A stretch of 64,000 nt of DNA, taken from NCBI GenBank assembly GCA_003996215.1, contig QJPP01001712.1, forward strand, positions 1 through 64,000. Direction: 5' to 3'. Below are positions 34,387-45,007 of the stretch, one piece after another. This stretch comes from Jaltomata sinuosa. Taxonomy: Eukaryota; Streptophyta; Magnoliopsida; Solanales; Solanaceae. Below the pieces are notes generated by a model, which worked only from the letters and a program-made list of their open reading frames with translations, made no database searches and was not told where the DNA came from. Within the stretch, counting starts at the first letter, position 1; every line of letters begins with the position of its first letter. The position numbers and the translations under genes were made by a program.

Positions 34387-36591
34387 TGTAACGATCGGGT
34401 CCGTCATTATGGGTAGTCCAATCGTGCCAAGTTTTAGAGTTAGAAAACTTTGGGTTTGGAGGTTTTAAATTTTGGGCTAGGCTAGTCTCGGCCGGTTTAG
34501 GGGTGAGGTATGGTCTAGGGAAATCTGGGTAAGGATTGTGTTGGATGTCTTGTGTTGGGCTAGTTTTCCTCGTATCTAACACATAGTCCGGGGGACTTTT
34601 CGGAATCGAATTCGGATAAGTAGAACTCCCAGAATTGAGGTTGACGTGAAAAGGTTGAGACGTCGAAAAAATAAGTGTGTTGTAAAATGGACTAATTTTG
34701 GAGGTTTTATGACTTTCTGTCCTGTGTCAATAGCGGTTGACACTCCGCCATAGCGACCTCCGCTATAGCAGAGAAATTACCGCTACAGTGGAAGTCAACG
34801 TCGGTCAGCCTCTGCCATAGCGGACAACTCCATTATGGCGGTACCGCTATAGCAGAGCGTGATGGGATTTAATCCAGAAACATTCCCCAAAACATTCAGT
34901 TTTCACAATTCCATTTTGGGAGAAGGGCAAGGCAATTTCAGGCGATTTTCCTCCGTTTTCCATTATTTTTCTTCCCTAAGGTAAGGTTTCTACTCCCCAA
35001 TCTTCGTTCTACTTTTCCTACGTGGTAAAATTGCTAGGAGGGAACTTGGGGAAAGGTTGGGATAACCTAGGGATGGTAGAATCCGGGGAAAAAGGGAGAT
35101 TCTAGGCATGAAAGTTTTTGGATATTGCTAAAAGTAAGGTTTTATGATCACATATTGCTAAATTCTCTATTTTTATCTGTAAAATGATAGAACTAGGGAA
35201 ATTAATGGAGGGAAGCCTAGGAAAAAGGGTAGGATGATCATTGGTGGCCTGGGGGTCTGGGATTTGGTGTAATCCAGGTAATACGCAGGCCTTGTTTGTT
35301 AATTTAGGTACTTCTATGTTGTTTTAGACCAAGAACGAGAAAGGAATTCGGAACACGTGAAAACTCGAGTTGAGTAGAGCTTGGATTATTTTGAGGTAGG
35401 TGATGGCTTACGATTCCTGTGAATGTTGTATATTTTGTACTCTTATCTAAGTGTTTGTATGATTTGAATTGCTTAGAGGAATTGTGTAGAATGTCTAAGG
35501 GTACTGTTTTACAGTCTGTGAATTGAACGGTGTGTTGCGTACTGGTTTTCAAGTTGTTTGTTCATTATTTGACTGTGGATTATTGACATTCAGTTCGCTT
35601 GGGTACCACGCCTGGTACGAGTATACTAACGGTTGGCACGGGTACGATGCTTGGTATGGGTATAATAAATGGTTGGCTCGGGTACCACGCCTGGTAGGGA
35701 ATACTAATGGTTGGCTCGGGTACCACACCTGGTACGGGTTTATTTTACTACATCGTTGCATTGATATTGTTGCATTGCATTATTTGTTATTGGTTCCGTG
35801 AGTGGACCGGGCTGTTTATTTGAATTGTGATATTTGTTGGTGGTCCTTGAGTGACCGGGAATCCTGTTATATCTATTGAGTTGGTTTTTGATTAGGCCGG
35901 GTTGTCTGTTTAATACTTAGGTGTTGTGTAGAAAGGGTCCCAGGGTGGGTCTGGGCTAGACAAAAAGGTAGATTTATTGAATTCTGTGATTGTTATTTAG
36001 AGTTATAAAAAGTGGATTTCATGTGGAACAAGCTAGGTAGAGACTTGTAGTCTAGGGGAGCCTATTGACTTGTTGCATGTTTTCTGTACTTGTACTTGAT
36101 TTGTTGTACTGAATTATACATTGTTTATTTGGAACTGGCTGATAATCCTACCAGTACACAGTGGTGGTGTACTGATACTACACTTTCTTTTCTTCTTGTG
36201 AGTACAGGCAATCTTCCAGCTGCTGAGACGCGACCTCATCTGTAGTACAAGCGTTTCCAGACTTCAAGGGTAAGCCGCTTCGATCAAGCTGCCTTAAATC
36301 TATCATTAGGGTTGTAGACCATTTGTTTCGAGCTTATACTATTTCCTTATATTTTGGGGTTGCATCCCCTCACTCTAGACATTAGTAGAATTGTTTGGTA
36401 CTGTGACTTTCAGATTCTAGGGAGTAATTTCCGCAGGTTTATATTAATGAAGTGGTTTTTATTATTATTGAATTGCTAGTTTACTTTCATTAACTGGTTT
36501 TGAGCTGATAGAACGATTAAGCTTAGGGAAGTGATGGTTCGCTCACCCGAGGGTTGGGTGAGTGCCACTCACGGCGGTCTGGGTCATGACA
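34387..36591 (+). repeat. Del 5' LTR
   Basis: Starts TGTAACGATCGGGTCC and ends GGTCATGACA; 2205 bp. It contains a cluster of CGCTATAGC-like palindromes (34730-34860) and a minisatellite (35601-35741). Differs from the 3' LTR by many substitutions and by one fewer minisatellite unit, so the insertion is not young. Open frames 35523-35801 and 36531-36770 come from repeats and are not genes. Confidence 0.93.
35601..35741 (+). repeat. Minisatellite in Del 5' LTR, ~39-bp unit, about 3.6 copies
   Basis: Units start at 35601, 35640, 35680 and 35718 with GGGTACCACGCCTGGTACG-like sequence, followed by a GTATACTAACGGTTGGC-like half. The 3' LTR has about 4.6 copies at 43027-43206. Confidence 0.92.
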
Positions 36592-36595
36592 ATGA

Positions 36596-36607
36596 TAGTA
36601 TCAGAGC
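36596..36607 (+). other. Del primer-binding site, initiator tRNA-Met type
   Basis: TAGTATCAGAGC, one mismatch from the TGGTATCAGAGC complement of plant initiator tRNA-Met, four bases after the LTR end. It confirms plus orientation. Confidence 0.85.
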
Positions 36608-36811
36608 CCTAGGTTTGTTGATCTCGTCGTACCAAACAGGTCTAATAGAATCTTGCGGAACGGTGCAGAGATGTCCGTACTTTTCTTCGAGAGGCTATGG
36701 GGCTTTAGGAAAAACTATCTCTTCCTTCCTTCCTTCGTACTATAACTTGATTCCAATTGGTATCTGGTGATACAAATTGGTATCTAACCTCATTCACTCT
36801 TCTATCCGCAG

Positions 36812-38245
36812 ATGGTTAACATAAGGAATAATAGAGCTAGAGCAGCGGTCCCAGCAGTGGGCTCGGCTATCCGTGGTAGAGGTAGGGGAAGGGGCAGAGG
36901 ACGAGGTAGAGCCACACCCGCCAGGGGTGGGGCTCGAGCTGTTGCTGATGCATGTGAGGAAACCCCTCCCCCACCTCAGGAACATATTGCTGAAGATGTA
37001 GAGGTTGTGGCTGAAGATGGTGAGGTGCAGGAGGAGGTGGCACCGGTTGGGGGTGCAGGCCTCCCTACTATGACACCAGAAGCCTTTCACCAGGCTTGGA
37101 ATATTTTGAGTGGGTTGGTTGGTACTGGGGCCATACCCATGGTTTTTGCAAACCAGGCCTTGGATCTTCAGCCAGCAGCTACTATAGTGCCTAGGATGGA
37201 TGCAGCTTCAGGCACGAATGACTTCTTCAGGACAATGCTAGGCCCAGTGATGACAAGGAATGAGCATGAGATGCTGACCAAGTTTCTCAAGATGAGACCT
37301 CCTACATTTTAGTGTACGGATATAGAGGATTCTTATGAGTTCATCTTGATTTCTATGAGAGGTTGCTCAAGTTGGGCATTGTACGTCAGCATGGGGTTGA
37401 GTTTTTCACATTTCAGCTGCACGGTGATGCTAAGCAGTGGTGGAGGTCTCATGTGGAGTGTCGGTCTTTTGTTCTACCCCCACTGACTTGGGAAAAGTTC
37501 CACGCTTTGTTCTTAAAGAAATACGTACCCTATACTTTGAGAGACCGGAAGAAAGATGAGTTTTTGAACTTATATCAGGGTGGCATGTCAGTCTCTACTT
37601 ACGAGGCTAAGTTCCACGCCTTGTCTTGTTTTGCCACACTGATGTTGGATTCCGAGGAGGAACGGGTCTGGTTGTTTGTGAAAGGGTTGAATACTGAACT
37701 GCAGGTACTGTCAGTGCATATGACTTCTTCAGGGAAGGGCTTTAATAATGTGGTAGATTATGTGAAGCAACTTGAGGGAGTCAGGCAGATGGGGCAGGCT
37801 AAGGTGTTAGCCAAGAAGCCCCGGAATGAGGGAAATTATGGTGGTTCATATTCCAAGGGCCAAAATCAGCAGGCATACTCAGCCCGTCCTATTCAGCCAG
37901 CTCTGCCAGCTGCTACAGGTGGTTGTTAAGGAGCTCATAATCAGTCTTCAGCTCCTAGAGGCCAGGGAGCGTCTTATACATTAGCTAGAAGGCCTACACT
38001 TGACCGTGGTTATTTCCATTGTGGTGATCTGGGCCACTTTAAGAGGGAGTGCCCACTCAGGTAGACAAGTAATCAAGGTCAGCAGCAGTCTAGAGTGGTG
38101 GTCCCGGCAGGTAGAGGTGGTAATGCTAGAGGTCATCCATAGGGTGGGCGAGGAAACTTTCAGGGAGGCCAGGGTGACAGAGGGAACGGTGGTGCGGGCA
38201 GGGATGCAGCACAGCCAACCCGAGAAGTTACCCAGATTGATGATT
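36812..38245 (+). pseudogene. Del gag (decayed)
   Basis: The chosen start is MVNIRNNRARAAVPAVGSAI at 36812, followed by an arginine/glycine-rich run (RGRGRGRGRGRGRA), an acidic proline-rich stretch and the capsid part. A TAG stop at 37310 (likely from CAG) and a one-base deletion near 37345 shift into the frame 37363-37929, which has FFTFQLHGDAKQWWRSHVEC, FLKKYVPYTLRDRKKDEFLN and MSVSTYEAKFHALS, typical of Ty3/gypsy gag. The nucleic-acid-binding knuckle reads YFHCGDLGHFKREC (38011-38052), with the first cysteine changed to tyrosine. It is followed by a Q/G-rich tail with two more stops. Confidence 0.9.
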
Positions 38246-38958
38246 GGGCTCATTGCTATGCTTTTCCAGGAAGGACTGAGGCAGAAGCATTAAATGTGGT
38301 GATCACAGATACCATTCTTGTCTGTGATAAACTAACTTCGGTATTATTTGATTCAAGTTCTACATGTTCTTATGTATCTGTGAGTTTTGTGTTGGGTCTG
38401 GAATTGACTTGTGATATCCTTGATTTCCCTATTCATGTTTCTACCCTAGTTGGAGAGTCGGTGATTGTGACTCATATTTATCGTGACTATTCTGTTGTGT
38501 TTGTAGGGTTGCATACTTGGGTAGACTTGGTAATTCTGGATATAGCTAATTTTGATATTATCTTGGGCATGACCTGCCTGTCCCCTTATCATGTTGAGTT
38601 GAAATATAACACCGAGACTGTTGCTCTAGAGATTCCGCGTAAGGATAGACTAGAGTGGGAAGGTGTGTACAGGCCTAAGCCAGTTAAGGTCATATTGTTT
38701 GTTCAGGCTAGAAAGCTAGTGGGAAGGGGGTGTCTAGCCTTCTTGGCTCATCTCCGGGATGATAGTGTGGATTCCAAATCTATTGAGTCAGTTCTGGTGG
38801 TTTTTGAGTTTCTAGAGGTGTTTCCAGCGGATTTGCCTGGTATGCCTCCAGACAGGGATATAGACTTTTGTATTAATTTGGAGCCAGGCACTCATCCCAT
38901 TTCTATTCCTCTATATCGTATAGCTCCGGTAGAGTTAAGGGAACTTAAGACTCAGCTG
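38246..38958 (+). pseudogene. Del protease (decayed)
   Basis: The frame 38296-38961 reads VVITDTILVCDKLTSVLFD, then DSSSTCSYVS, the active-site loop (usually D-S/P-G-S/T; here the glycine is serine, at about 38356-38358), GLELTCDILDFPIHVSTLVG, DIILGMTCLSPYHVELKYN and the C-terminal lead into RT, EVFPADLPGMPPDRDIDFCI. A TAG stop at 38959 ends it where glutamine is usual. It would cut the Gag-Pol polyprotein; the altered loop suggests loss of function. Confidence 0.88.
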
Positions 38959-38961
38959 TAG

Positions 38962-39740
38962 AAACTCTTAGATAAGGGATTTATCCATCCCAGTGCTTCA
39001 CCTTGGGGTGCTCTTGTGTTGTTTGTAAAGAAAAAGTATGGTATTATGCGAATGTGCATAGATTATAGGCAGTTGAACAAGGCGACCATCCGGAATAAGT
39101 ATCCTCTACCCTGCATTGATGATTTGTTTGACTACCTTCAGGGTGCATCGGTGTTTTCAAAAATTGACTTGAGGTTGGGGTACCATCAGTTGAGTATTAG
39201 GCCTGAGGACATTCCTAAGACTGCTTTTTGAACTCGGTATGGGTATTACGAGTTCCTAGTAATGTTGTTTGGTTTGACCAATACACAGGCAGCATTCATG
39301 AGTTTGATGAATGAGGTATTTAAGTCGTATTTGGATTCCTTCATAATTGTGTTTATCGATGATATTTTGATCTACTCCAAGAGTAGGGAGGAGTATGCTA
39401 GTCATCTTTGTATTGTGTTGGACATCTTGAGACGCCAGAAGCTTTATGCGAAGTTCTCCAACTGTGAATTTTGGTTGACTTTGGTTGCATTCTTGGGGCA
39501 TGTAGTGTCAGAAAAGGGGGTGATGGTAGACTCCCAGAAAATTGAAGCAGTCAAGAGTTGGGTCTGACCTACCTCTGTGACTGAGGTGAGGAGTTTTGTT
39601 GGACTCGCAGGGTACTACCAGAGGTTTGTTAAGGATTTTGCATCTATTACTACTCACCTGACCAGGCTGACACATAAATATGTACCATTCATGTGGTCCA
39701 ACAAGTGCGAGGAGAGCTTCCAAAAGCTCGAGACGCTTCT
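38962..39740 (+). pseudogene. Del reverse transcriptase (decayed)
   Basis: Blocks: LLDKGFIHPSASPWGALVLF, MRMCIDYRQLNKATIRNKYP, FSKIDLRLGYHQLSIRPEDI (39150-39210), a TGA stop at 39229 within TAF-TRYGYYEF, then FGLTNTQAAFMSLMNEVFKS and the catalytic box FIDDILIYSK, intact at 39352-39363. LYAKFSNCEFWL and FLGHVVSEKGVMVD follow, then a second TGA near 39565 and the connection FVGLAGYYQRFVKDFASITT. Only scattered stops separate what is otherwise one frame. Confidence 0.92.
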
Positions 39741-40330
39741 GACCATGGCTCCTATATTGTCCTTGCCGGTTGAATATAAAGACTTTATTATTTACTGTGA
39801 TGCTTCACATTCTGGTTTGGGTGCTGTGTTGATGTAGGATAAGAATGTGATAGTATATGCATCTAGGGAGTTGAAGGTGCATGAGAGGAACTACCTGACT
39901 CACGACTTAGAGTTGGCAACAATAGTCTTTGCACTCAAGATTTGGAGACACTACCTCTATGGTGTCAAGTGTGAGGTGTTCACCGATTATCACAGTCTGC
40001 AGCATGTGTTCACTCAAAAGAATTTGAATTTGAGGCAGAGAAGGTGGATGGAGTTATTGAAGGACTATGATGTGACTATTCAATATCGTCCGGGTAAGGC
40101 TAATGTGGTGGCAGACGCATTGAACCAGAAGATAGTTAGCATGGGTAGTTTGGCTTGTTTGGGGATGTCCAAACGACCACTAGCAAAGGAAATTTGAGCC
40201 TTGGAGGCCAAGTTCATACACTTGGGTGTTTCAGAATAGGGTGGATTATTGGCCATCATTGAGGTCAAGGCCACCTTCATAGAGGAAATAAAGACAAACA
40301 GTTTCAGGATCCGAAACTAAGTAAGCTTTG
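39741..40330 (+). pseudogene. Del RNase H (decayed)
   Basis: Contains FIIYCDASHSGLGAVLM, a TAG stop at 39835, VIVYASRELKVHERNYLTHD with LELATIVFALKIWRHYLYG, CEVFTDYHSLQHVFTQKNLN and ANVVADALNQK. The catalytic D, E, D, D positions are all present. It ends in a poorly conserved tether with two more stops (about 40197 and 40240). Domain order and spacing match Tekay-type chromoviruses. Confidence 0.9.
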
Positions 40331-41220
40331 AGGTAAGGTAATATCTGAGGAATCCAGGGACGTCATGTTAGACTCTGGGGGAGTACTAAGTTTCAGAGGA
40401 AGGATTTATGTTCCTCGGGTTAATGATATAATTCAGAAAATCTTGGCAGAAGCTCATGGTTCGCGGTACTCAATTCATCCAGGTGTGACTAAAATGTACA
40501 GGAACTTGAGGCAGCACTGGTGGCTCGGAATGAAAAGGAACATAGTTGACTTTGTGTCCAAATGTCAGAATTGCCAGAAAGTAAAGTATGAGTACCAGAG
40601 ACCTGCAGGACTACTTCAGAGGATGCCCATTCCAGAGTGGAAATGGGAAAGGATAGCCATGGACTTTGTGGTGGGTCTTCCCAAGACATTGGGGAAGTAT
40701 GACTTCATTTGGGTCATTGTTGATAGGATGACCAAGTCCGCTCATTTCATTCCGGTCAGGGTAGATTATAATTTGCAGCAATTGACTAAGATATACGTGA
40801 AGGAGATTGTGAGACTGCATGGGGTGCCACTATCCATCATTTCAGACAGGGGTACGTAGTTCACCTCTAAATTTTTGGGCAAGCTACATGAAGAGTTGGG
40901 TACATAACTCACTTTTAGCACAGCCTTCCATCCTCAGACTGATGGTCAGTCGGAGAGGACGATCCATATATTGGAGGACATTCTGAGAGCATGTGTGATA
41001 GACTTTGGGGGTCATTGGGACCAATTTCTACCATTATGCGAGTTCTCATACAACAATAGCTATTACTCCAGTATTGACATGGCACTGTTCGAGGCGTTGT
41101 ATGGGAGGAGCTGCAGATCGCCGGTTGGGTGGTTTGAGGAAGGAGATGTAAAGCCTTTGGGAGTAGAATTGGTAAAAAAAAAAAGCACAAGAAAAGGTAA
41201 GGGGCATTTAGGCCAAGTTA
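40331..41220 (+). pseudogene. Del integrase (decayed)
   Basis: Zinc-binding part: HGSRYSIHPGVTKMYRNLRQ then CQNCQK (40440-40590). Catalytic core: WERIAMDFVVGLPKTLGKYD with D, IIVDRMTK-like block, HGVPLSIISDRGT with the second D (40818-40857), a TAG stop at 40857, FHPQTDGQSERTIHILEDIL with the catalytic E (40925-40985), and NNSYYSSIDMALFEALYGRS. An A-homopolymer near 41174-41184 shifts the frame into the C-terminal part at 41221. The DD35E residues are intact; stops and the frameshift kill it. Confidence 0.9.
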
Positions 41221-41784
41221 TTGGCTGTCCAAAGTAGGCAGAAAGAGTATGCGGATCACAAGGTCCGGGACATGGAATTTCAGGTTGGTGAACAGGTATT
41301 GTTGAAGATGTCACCAATGAAAGGAGTTATGCGGTTTGGTAAGAAGGGCAATCTTACCCCTCGGTTCATCGATCCATTTGAGGTTTTTGAGGTTTTTGAG
41401 GTTGTGAGGCCAGTGGCTTACAAGTTAGCACTGCCGCCCAGTTTGTCGGGCGTCCATCCGATATACCATGTATCCATGCTTAAGCGATACCATAGGGATG
41501 GGGACTACATCATCAAGTGGGATGAGGTACTTTTCAATAAGGATTTTCATTATGAAGAGGAACCAGTCTTGATTCTTCCTCGGGATGTTCGGAGATTGAG
41601 GAAAAAGGTGATTGATATGGTAAAGGTTCAGTGGAAGCATCATCCAGTTGAGAAAGCCACTTGGAAAACCGAGAAGGACATGCGGGACAAGTACCCTCAT
41701 ATGTTTGAGAATTTAGGTACTACACTTTTTTTCCTTTATTTTCATAAATTTGGGTTTGATCATTCAGGGACGAACAATGGGTAA
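41221..41784 (+). pseudogene. Del integrase C-terminus and chromodomain
   Basis: A 187-codon frame continuing pol after the homopolymer shift. First a GPY-type module: MKGVMRFGKKGNLTPRFIDP, in which the usual G of GPF is D, with a small FEVFEVFEV expansion from a 9-bp repeat (41380-41405). Then KLALPPSLSGVHPIYHVSML and a chromodomain: EEEPVLILPRDVRRLRKKVI, VKVQWKHHPVEKATWKTEKD, ending KYPHMFEN. Chromodomains of this type direct insertion to marked heterochromatin. The frame runs to 12 bp before the 3' LTR. Confidence 0.92.
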
Positions 41785-41796
41785 ATTGGTATCTAC

Positions 41797-44077
41797 TATA
41801 ACGACTGGGTCCATCGTTATGAGTAGTTCAATCGTGCCAAGTTTTAGAGTTAGAAAACTCTGGGTTTGGGGGTTTGAAATTCTGGGCTAGGCTAGTCTCG
41901 GCCGATTTAGGGGCGAGGTATGGTCTAGGGTAATCTGGGTAAGGATTGGGTTGGATGTCTTGTGTTGATCTAGTTTTCCTTATAGCTAACACATAAAGGA
42001 GTCCGGGGGACTTTTCGGAATCGAATTCGGGTAAGTACAACTCTTAGAATTGAGGTTGACGTGAAGGGATTATTTTGGGACATCGGGAAAATAAGTGTGT
42101 TGTAAAATGGACTAATTTTAGAGGTTTTATGACTTTCTGTCCCGTGTCAACTGCTGTAGCGGTTGACACTCTATCATAGCGACCTCCGTTGTAGAAGAGA
42201 ATTACCGTTACAGCGGAAGTCAACATCGGCCAGCCTCCGCCATAGCGGATGACTCCCCTACGACGGTATCTCTATAGTGGAGCGTGATGGAATTTAATGC
42301 AGAAACATTCCCCAAAATGTTCAGTTTTCACAATTCTGTTTTGGGAGAAGGGCAAGGCGATTCCAGGCGATTTTCCTCCATTTTCCATTATTTTCCTTCC
42401 CTAAGGTAAGGTTTCCACTCCCCAATCTTCGTTCTACTTTTCCTATGCGGTAGAATTGTTAGGAGGGAACTTAGGGAAAGGTTGGGATAACCTAGGGATG
42501 GTAGAATCTGGGAAAAAAGGGGGATTCTAGGCATGAAAGTTCTTCGGTATTGCTAAAAGTAAGGTTTTATGATCACATATTGCTAAATGCTCTATTTTTA
42601 TATGTAAAAATAATAGAACTAGGGAAATTAATAGCAGGAAGCACGGGAAAAAGGGTAGGATGATCATGGGTGGCCTGGGGGTCTGGAATTTGGTGTAATC
42701 CGGGTAATGCGCAGGTCTTATTTCTTAATTTGGGTACTTGTATGTTGTTTTAGACCAAGAACGAGAAAGGAATCCGGAACATGGAAAAGCTCAGGTTGAG
42801 TAGAGCTTGGATCATTTTGAGGTAGGTGATGGCTTACGATTCCTGTGAATGTTGTATATTTTGTACCCTTATCTAAGTGTTTGTATGAATTGCATTGCTT
42901 AGAGGAATTGTGTAGAATGTCTAAGGATCTTGTTTTACAGTCTGTGAATTGAAAGGTGTGTTGCTTGTTGGTTTACAAGTTGTTTGTTCATTATTTGACT
43001 TAGGATCATTGACATTCGGTTGGCTCGGGTACCACGCCTGGTACGGGTATACTAAAGGTTGGCACGGGTACCACGCCTGGTACGGGTATACTAACGGTTG
43101 GCACGGGTACCATGCCTGGTACGGGTATAACAAATGGTTGGCTCGGGTACCATGCCTGGTTTTGGAATACTAACGGTTGGCTTGGATACCACGCCAGGTA
43201 CGGGTTTATTTTACTACATCATTGCATTGATATTGTTGCATTACATTGATATTATTGCATTGCATTGACTGTTATTGGTTTCGTGAGTGGATCGGGCTGT
43301 TTATTTGAATTGTGATATTCGTTGGTGGTCCTTGAGTGACCGGGAATCCTGTTATATCTGTTGAGTTGGTCTTGGATTAGGCCGGGTTATCTGTTTAACA
43401 CTTAGGTGTTGTGTAGAAAAGGTCCCAGGGTGGGTCCAGGCTAGGCAAAAAGGCTGATTTATTGAATTATGTGATTGTTGTTTAGAGTTATAAAAAGTGG
43501 ATTTCATGTGGAAATAAGCTAGGTAAAGACTTGTAGTCTAGGGGAGCCTATTGACTTGTTGCATGTTTTCCGTACTTGTACGTGATTTGCTATACTAAAT
43601 TATACACTATTTATTTGGAACTGGCTGATGATCCTACCAGTACACAGTGGTGGTGTACTGATACTGCACTTGCTTTTCTTCTTATGAGTACAGGCAATCT
43701 TCCAGCGGCTGAGACGCGACCTCATCTGTAGTACTAGCATTTCCAGACTTCAAGGGTGAACCGCTTCGATCGAGCTGCCTTGAATCTATCATTAGGGTTG
43801 TATCCCATTTATTTCGGGCTTTGACTATTTCCTTATATTTCGGGGTTGCATTCCCGCACTCTAGACATTGGTAGAATTATTTGGTACTGCGACTTTCAGA
43901 TTCTAGAGGGTAATTTCCGCAGGTTTATATTAATGAAGTAGTTTTTATTATTATTGAATTGCTAGTTTACATTCATGCACTGGTTTTGAGCTGATAGAAC
44001 GATTAAGTTCGGGGAAGTGATGGTTCGCTCACCCGGAGGTTGGGTGAGTGCCACTCACGGTGGTCTGGGTCGTGACA
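41797..44077 (+). repeat. Del 3' LTR
   Basis: Starts TATAACGACTGGGTCC (TG mutated to TA) and ends GGTCGTGACA; 2281 bp. It matches the 5' LTR throughout, including the palindrome cluster at 42150-42285. The length difference is partly the extra minisatellite unit. Open frames 42921-43173 on both strands are minisatellite artefacts. Confidence 0.93.
43027..43206 (+). repeat. Minisatellite in Del 3' LTR, ~39-bp unit, about 4.6 copies
   Basis: Same unit as at 35601-35741, with one additional copy. The first units match each other better than the later ones, as expected for recent unit gain. Confidence 0.9.
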
Positions 44078-44083
44078 GCCTTC

Positions 44084-44400
44084 TAAATATTCATGCCTTA
44101 AGATGGTCAAAAGTTATCCCTTTACATCTTAAGCTGGCTTTTTCACGGATTTATCCTTAAAAGGATCATTAAATTCCATGCCTTAAGGTGAAAACTTTTT
44201 GTCTATTTGCACCTTAAGCTAGCTTTTCACAGGTTTATCCTTAAAAAGATCTCTAAATTTTCATGTCTTAAGATGGACAAAATTTGTCCCTTTGCACCTT
44301 AAGATGGCCTTTCACGGATTTATCCATAAAAAGATTTTTAAATTTCATGCCATATGATGAACAATTTTAGTCCCTTTGAACCTCGATTCTTGAAAGATGA
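44084..44400 (+). repeat. Tandem array 2 in Tat 3' UTR: ~85-bp unit, about 3.7 copies
   Basis: Units begin at 44084, 44170, 44254 and 44339 with a TAAATTTCATGCCTTAAG-like start and contain CACCTTAAGCTGGCTTTTCAC and GGATTTATCCTTAAAAAGAT-like blocks. Spacings are 86, 84 and 85 bp. The last unit decays into array 3. Confidence 0.9.
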
Positions 44401-44427
44401 TGTAAAATTTTTATTACCATAAATTAT

Positions 44428-45007
44428 GTAAAGTCTTCGCCTTAGACGATGTAAAAGTCTTTGACTCAGATGATATGATGCCTTTCACTCAGATGGTGTA
44501 AAGTCTTTGCCTCAAGCAATGTAAGGTTCTTAGCTCAGATGGTGTAAAAGTTTTTGTTATGAACCATGTAAAGTCTTTGTCTTAGACGATGTAAAGTCTT
44601 TGGCTCGGACTGTATGATGCCTTTGGCTCAGATGGTGTAAAGTATTCACTTCGAGCAATGTAAGATCCTTAGCTCAGACGATGTACAACTCTTTATTGTG
44701 GACCATGTAAAAATTTTGTCTTAGACAGTGTAAAGTCTTTGAATCGGACGATATGATACCTTTGCCTTAGACGGTATACAAGTTTTTACCGCAGACCATG
44801 TAAAGTCTTTACCTTAGATGGTATAAAGTCTTTGGCTTGGATACTATATTATCTTTGACTCAGACGGTGTAAAGTCTTTGCCTCAGACAATGTAAGATTT
44901 TTAGCTCAGACGGTGTAAAGATCTTTGTCATAGACCATGTAAAAATTTTACCTTAGATGATGTAAAATCTTTTGTCCGAATGGTGCAATGCCTTATGCTT
45001 AAATATT
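44428..45007 (+). repeat. Tandem array 3 in Tat 3' UTR: 23-24-bp monomers in a six-monomer higher-order repeat
   Basis: Monomers start at 44428, 44451, 44475, 44498, 44521 and 44544, then again at 44568, 44591, 44614, 44637, 44660 and 44683, then 44707 and on. Six distinguishable types recur in fixed order: A (GTAAAGTCTTTGCCTTAGAC), B (ends TCGGACGAT), C (starts ATGATGCCTTT), D (ends GAGCAAT), E (GTAAGATCCTTAGCTCAGAC), F (ends GACCAT, 24 bp). The period is about 140 bp. The third copy lacks D and E; the fourth is complete; the fifth stops after C. Confidence 0.93.

Larger units (their letters stand above)
34387..44077 (+). mobile_element. Del/Tekay chromovirus, complete, 9.7 kb
   Basis: LTRs at 34387-36591 and 41797-44077, initiator-Met primer site, gag, protease, RT, RNase H, integrase and chromodomain, all plus strand. 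Flanked by GCCTT (34381-34385 and 44078-44082) with one extra T before the left LTR start, so the exact edge is uncertain by a base. It inserted into the Tat 3' UTR between two tandem arrays. Nearly all premature stops can be explained by single C-to-T changes at CAG, CAA or CGA codons. Confidence 0.95.

Noticed and set aside
35523..35801. Repetitive WHGYDAWYGY-type ORF
   Set aside because: It is a translation of the LTR minisatellite, present with a different copy number in the other LTR.
37981..38253. Minus-strand ORFs under the Del pol
   Set aside because: They mirror the coding strand of gag and pol and have no motif of their own.
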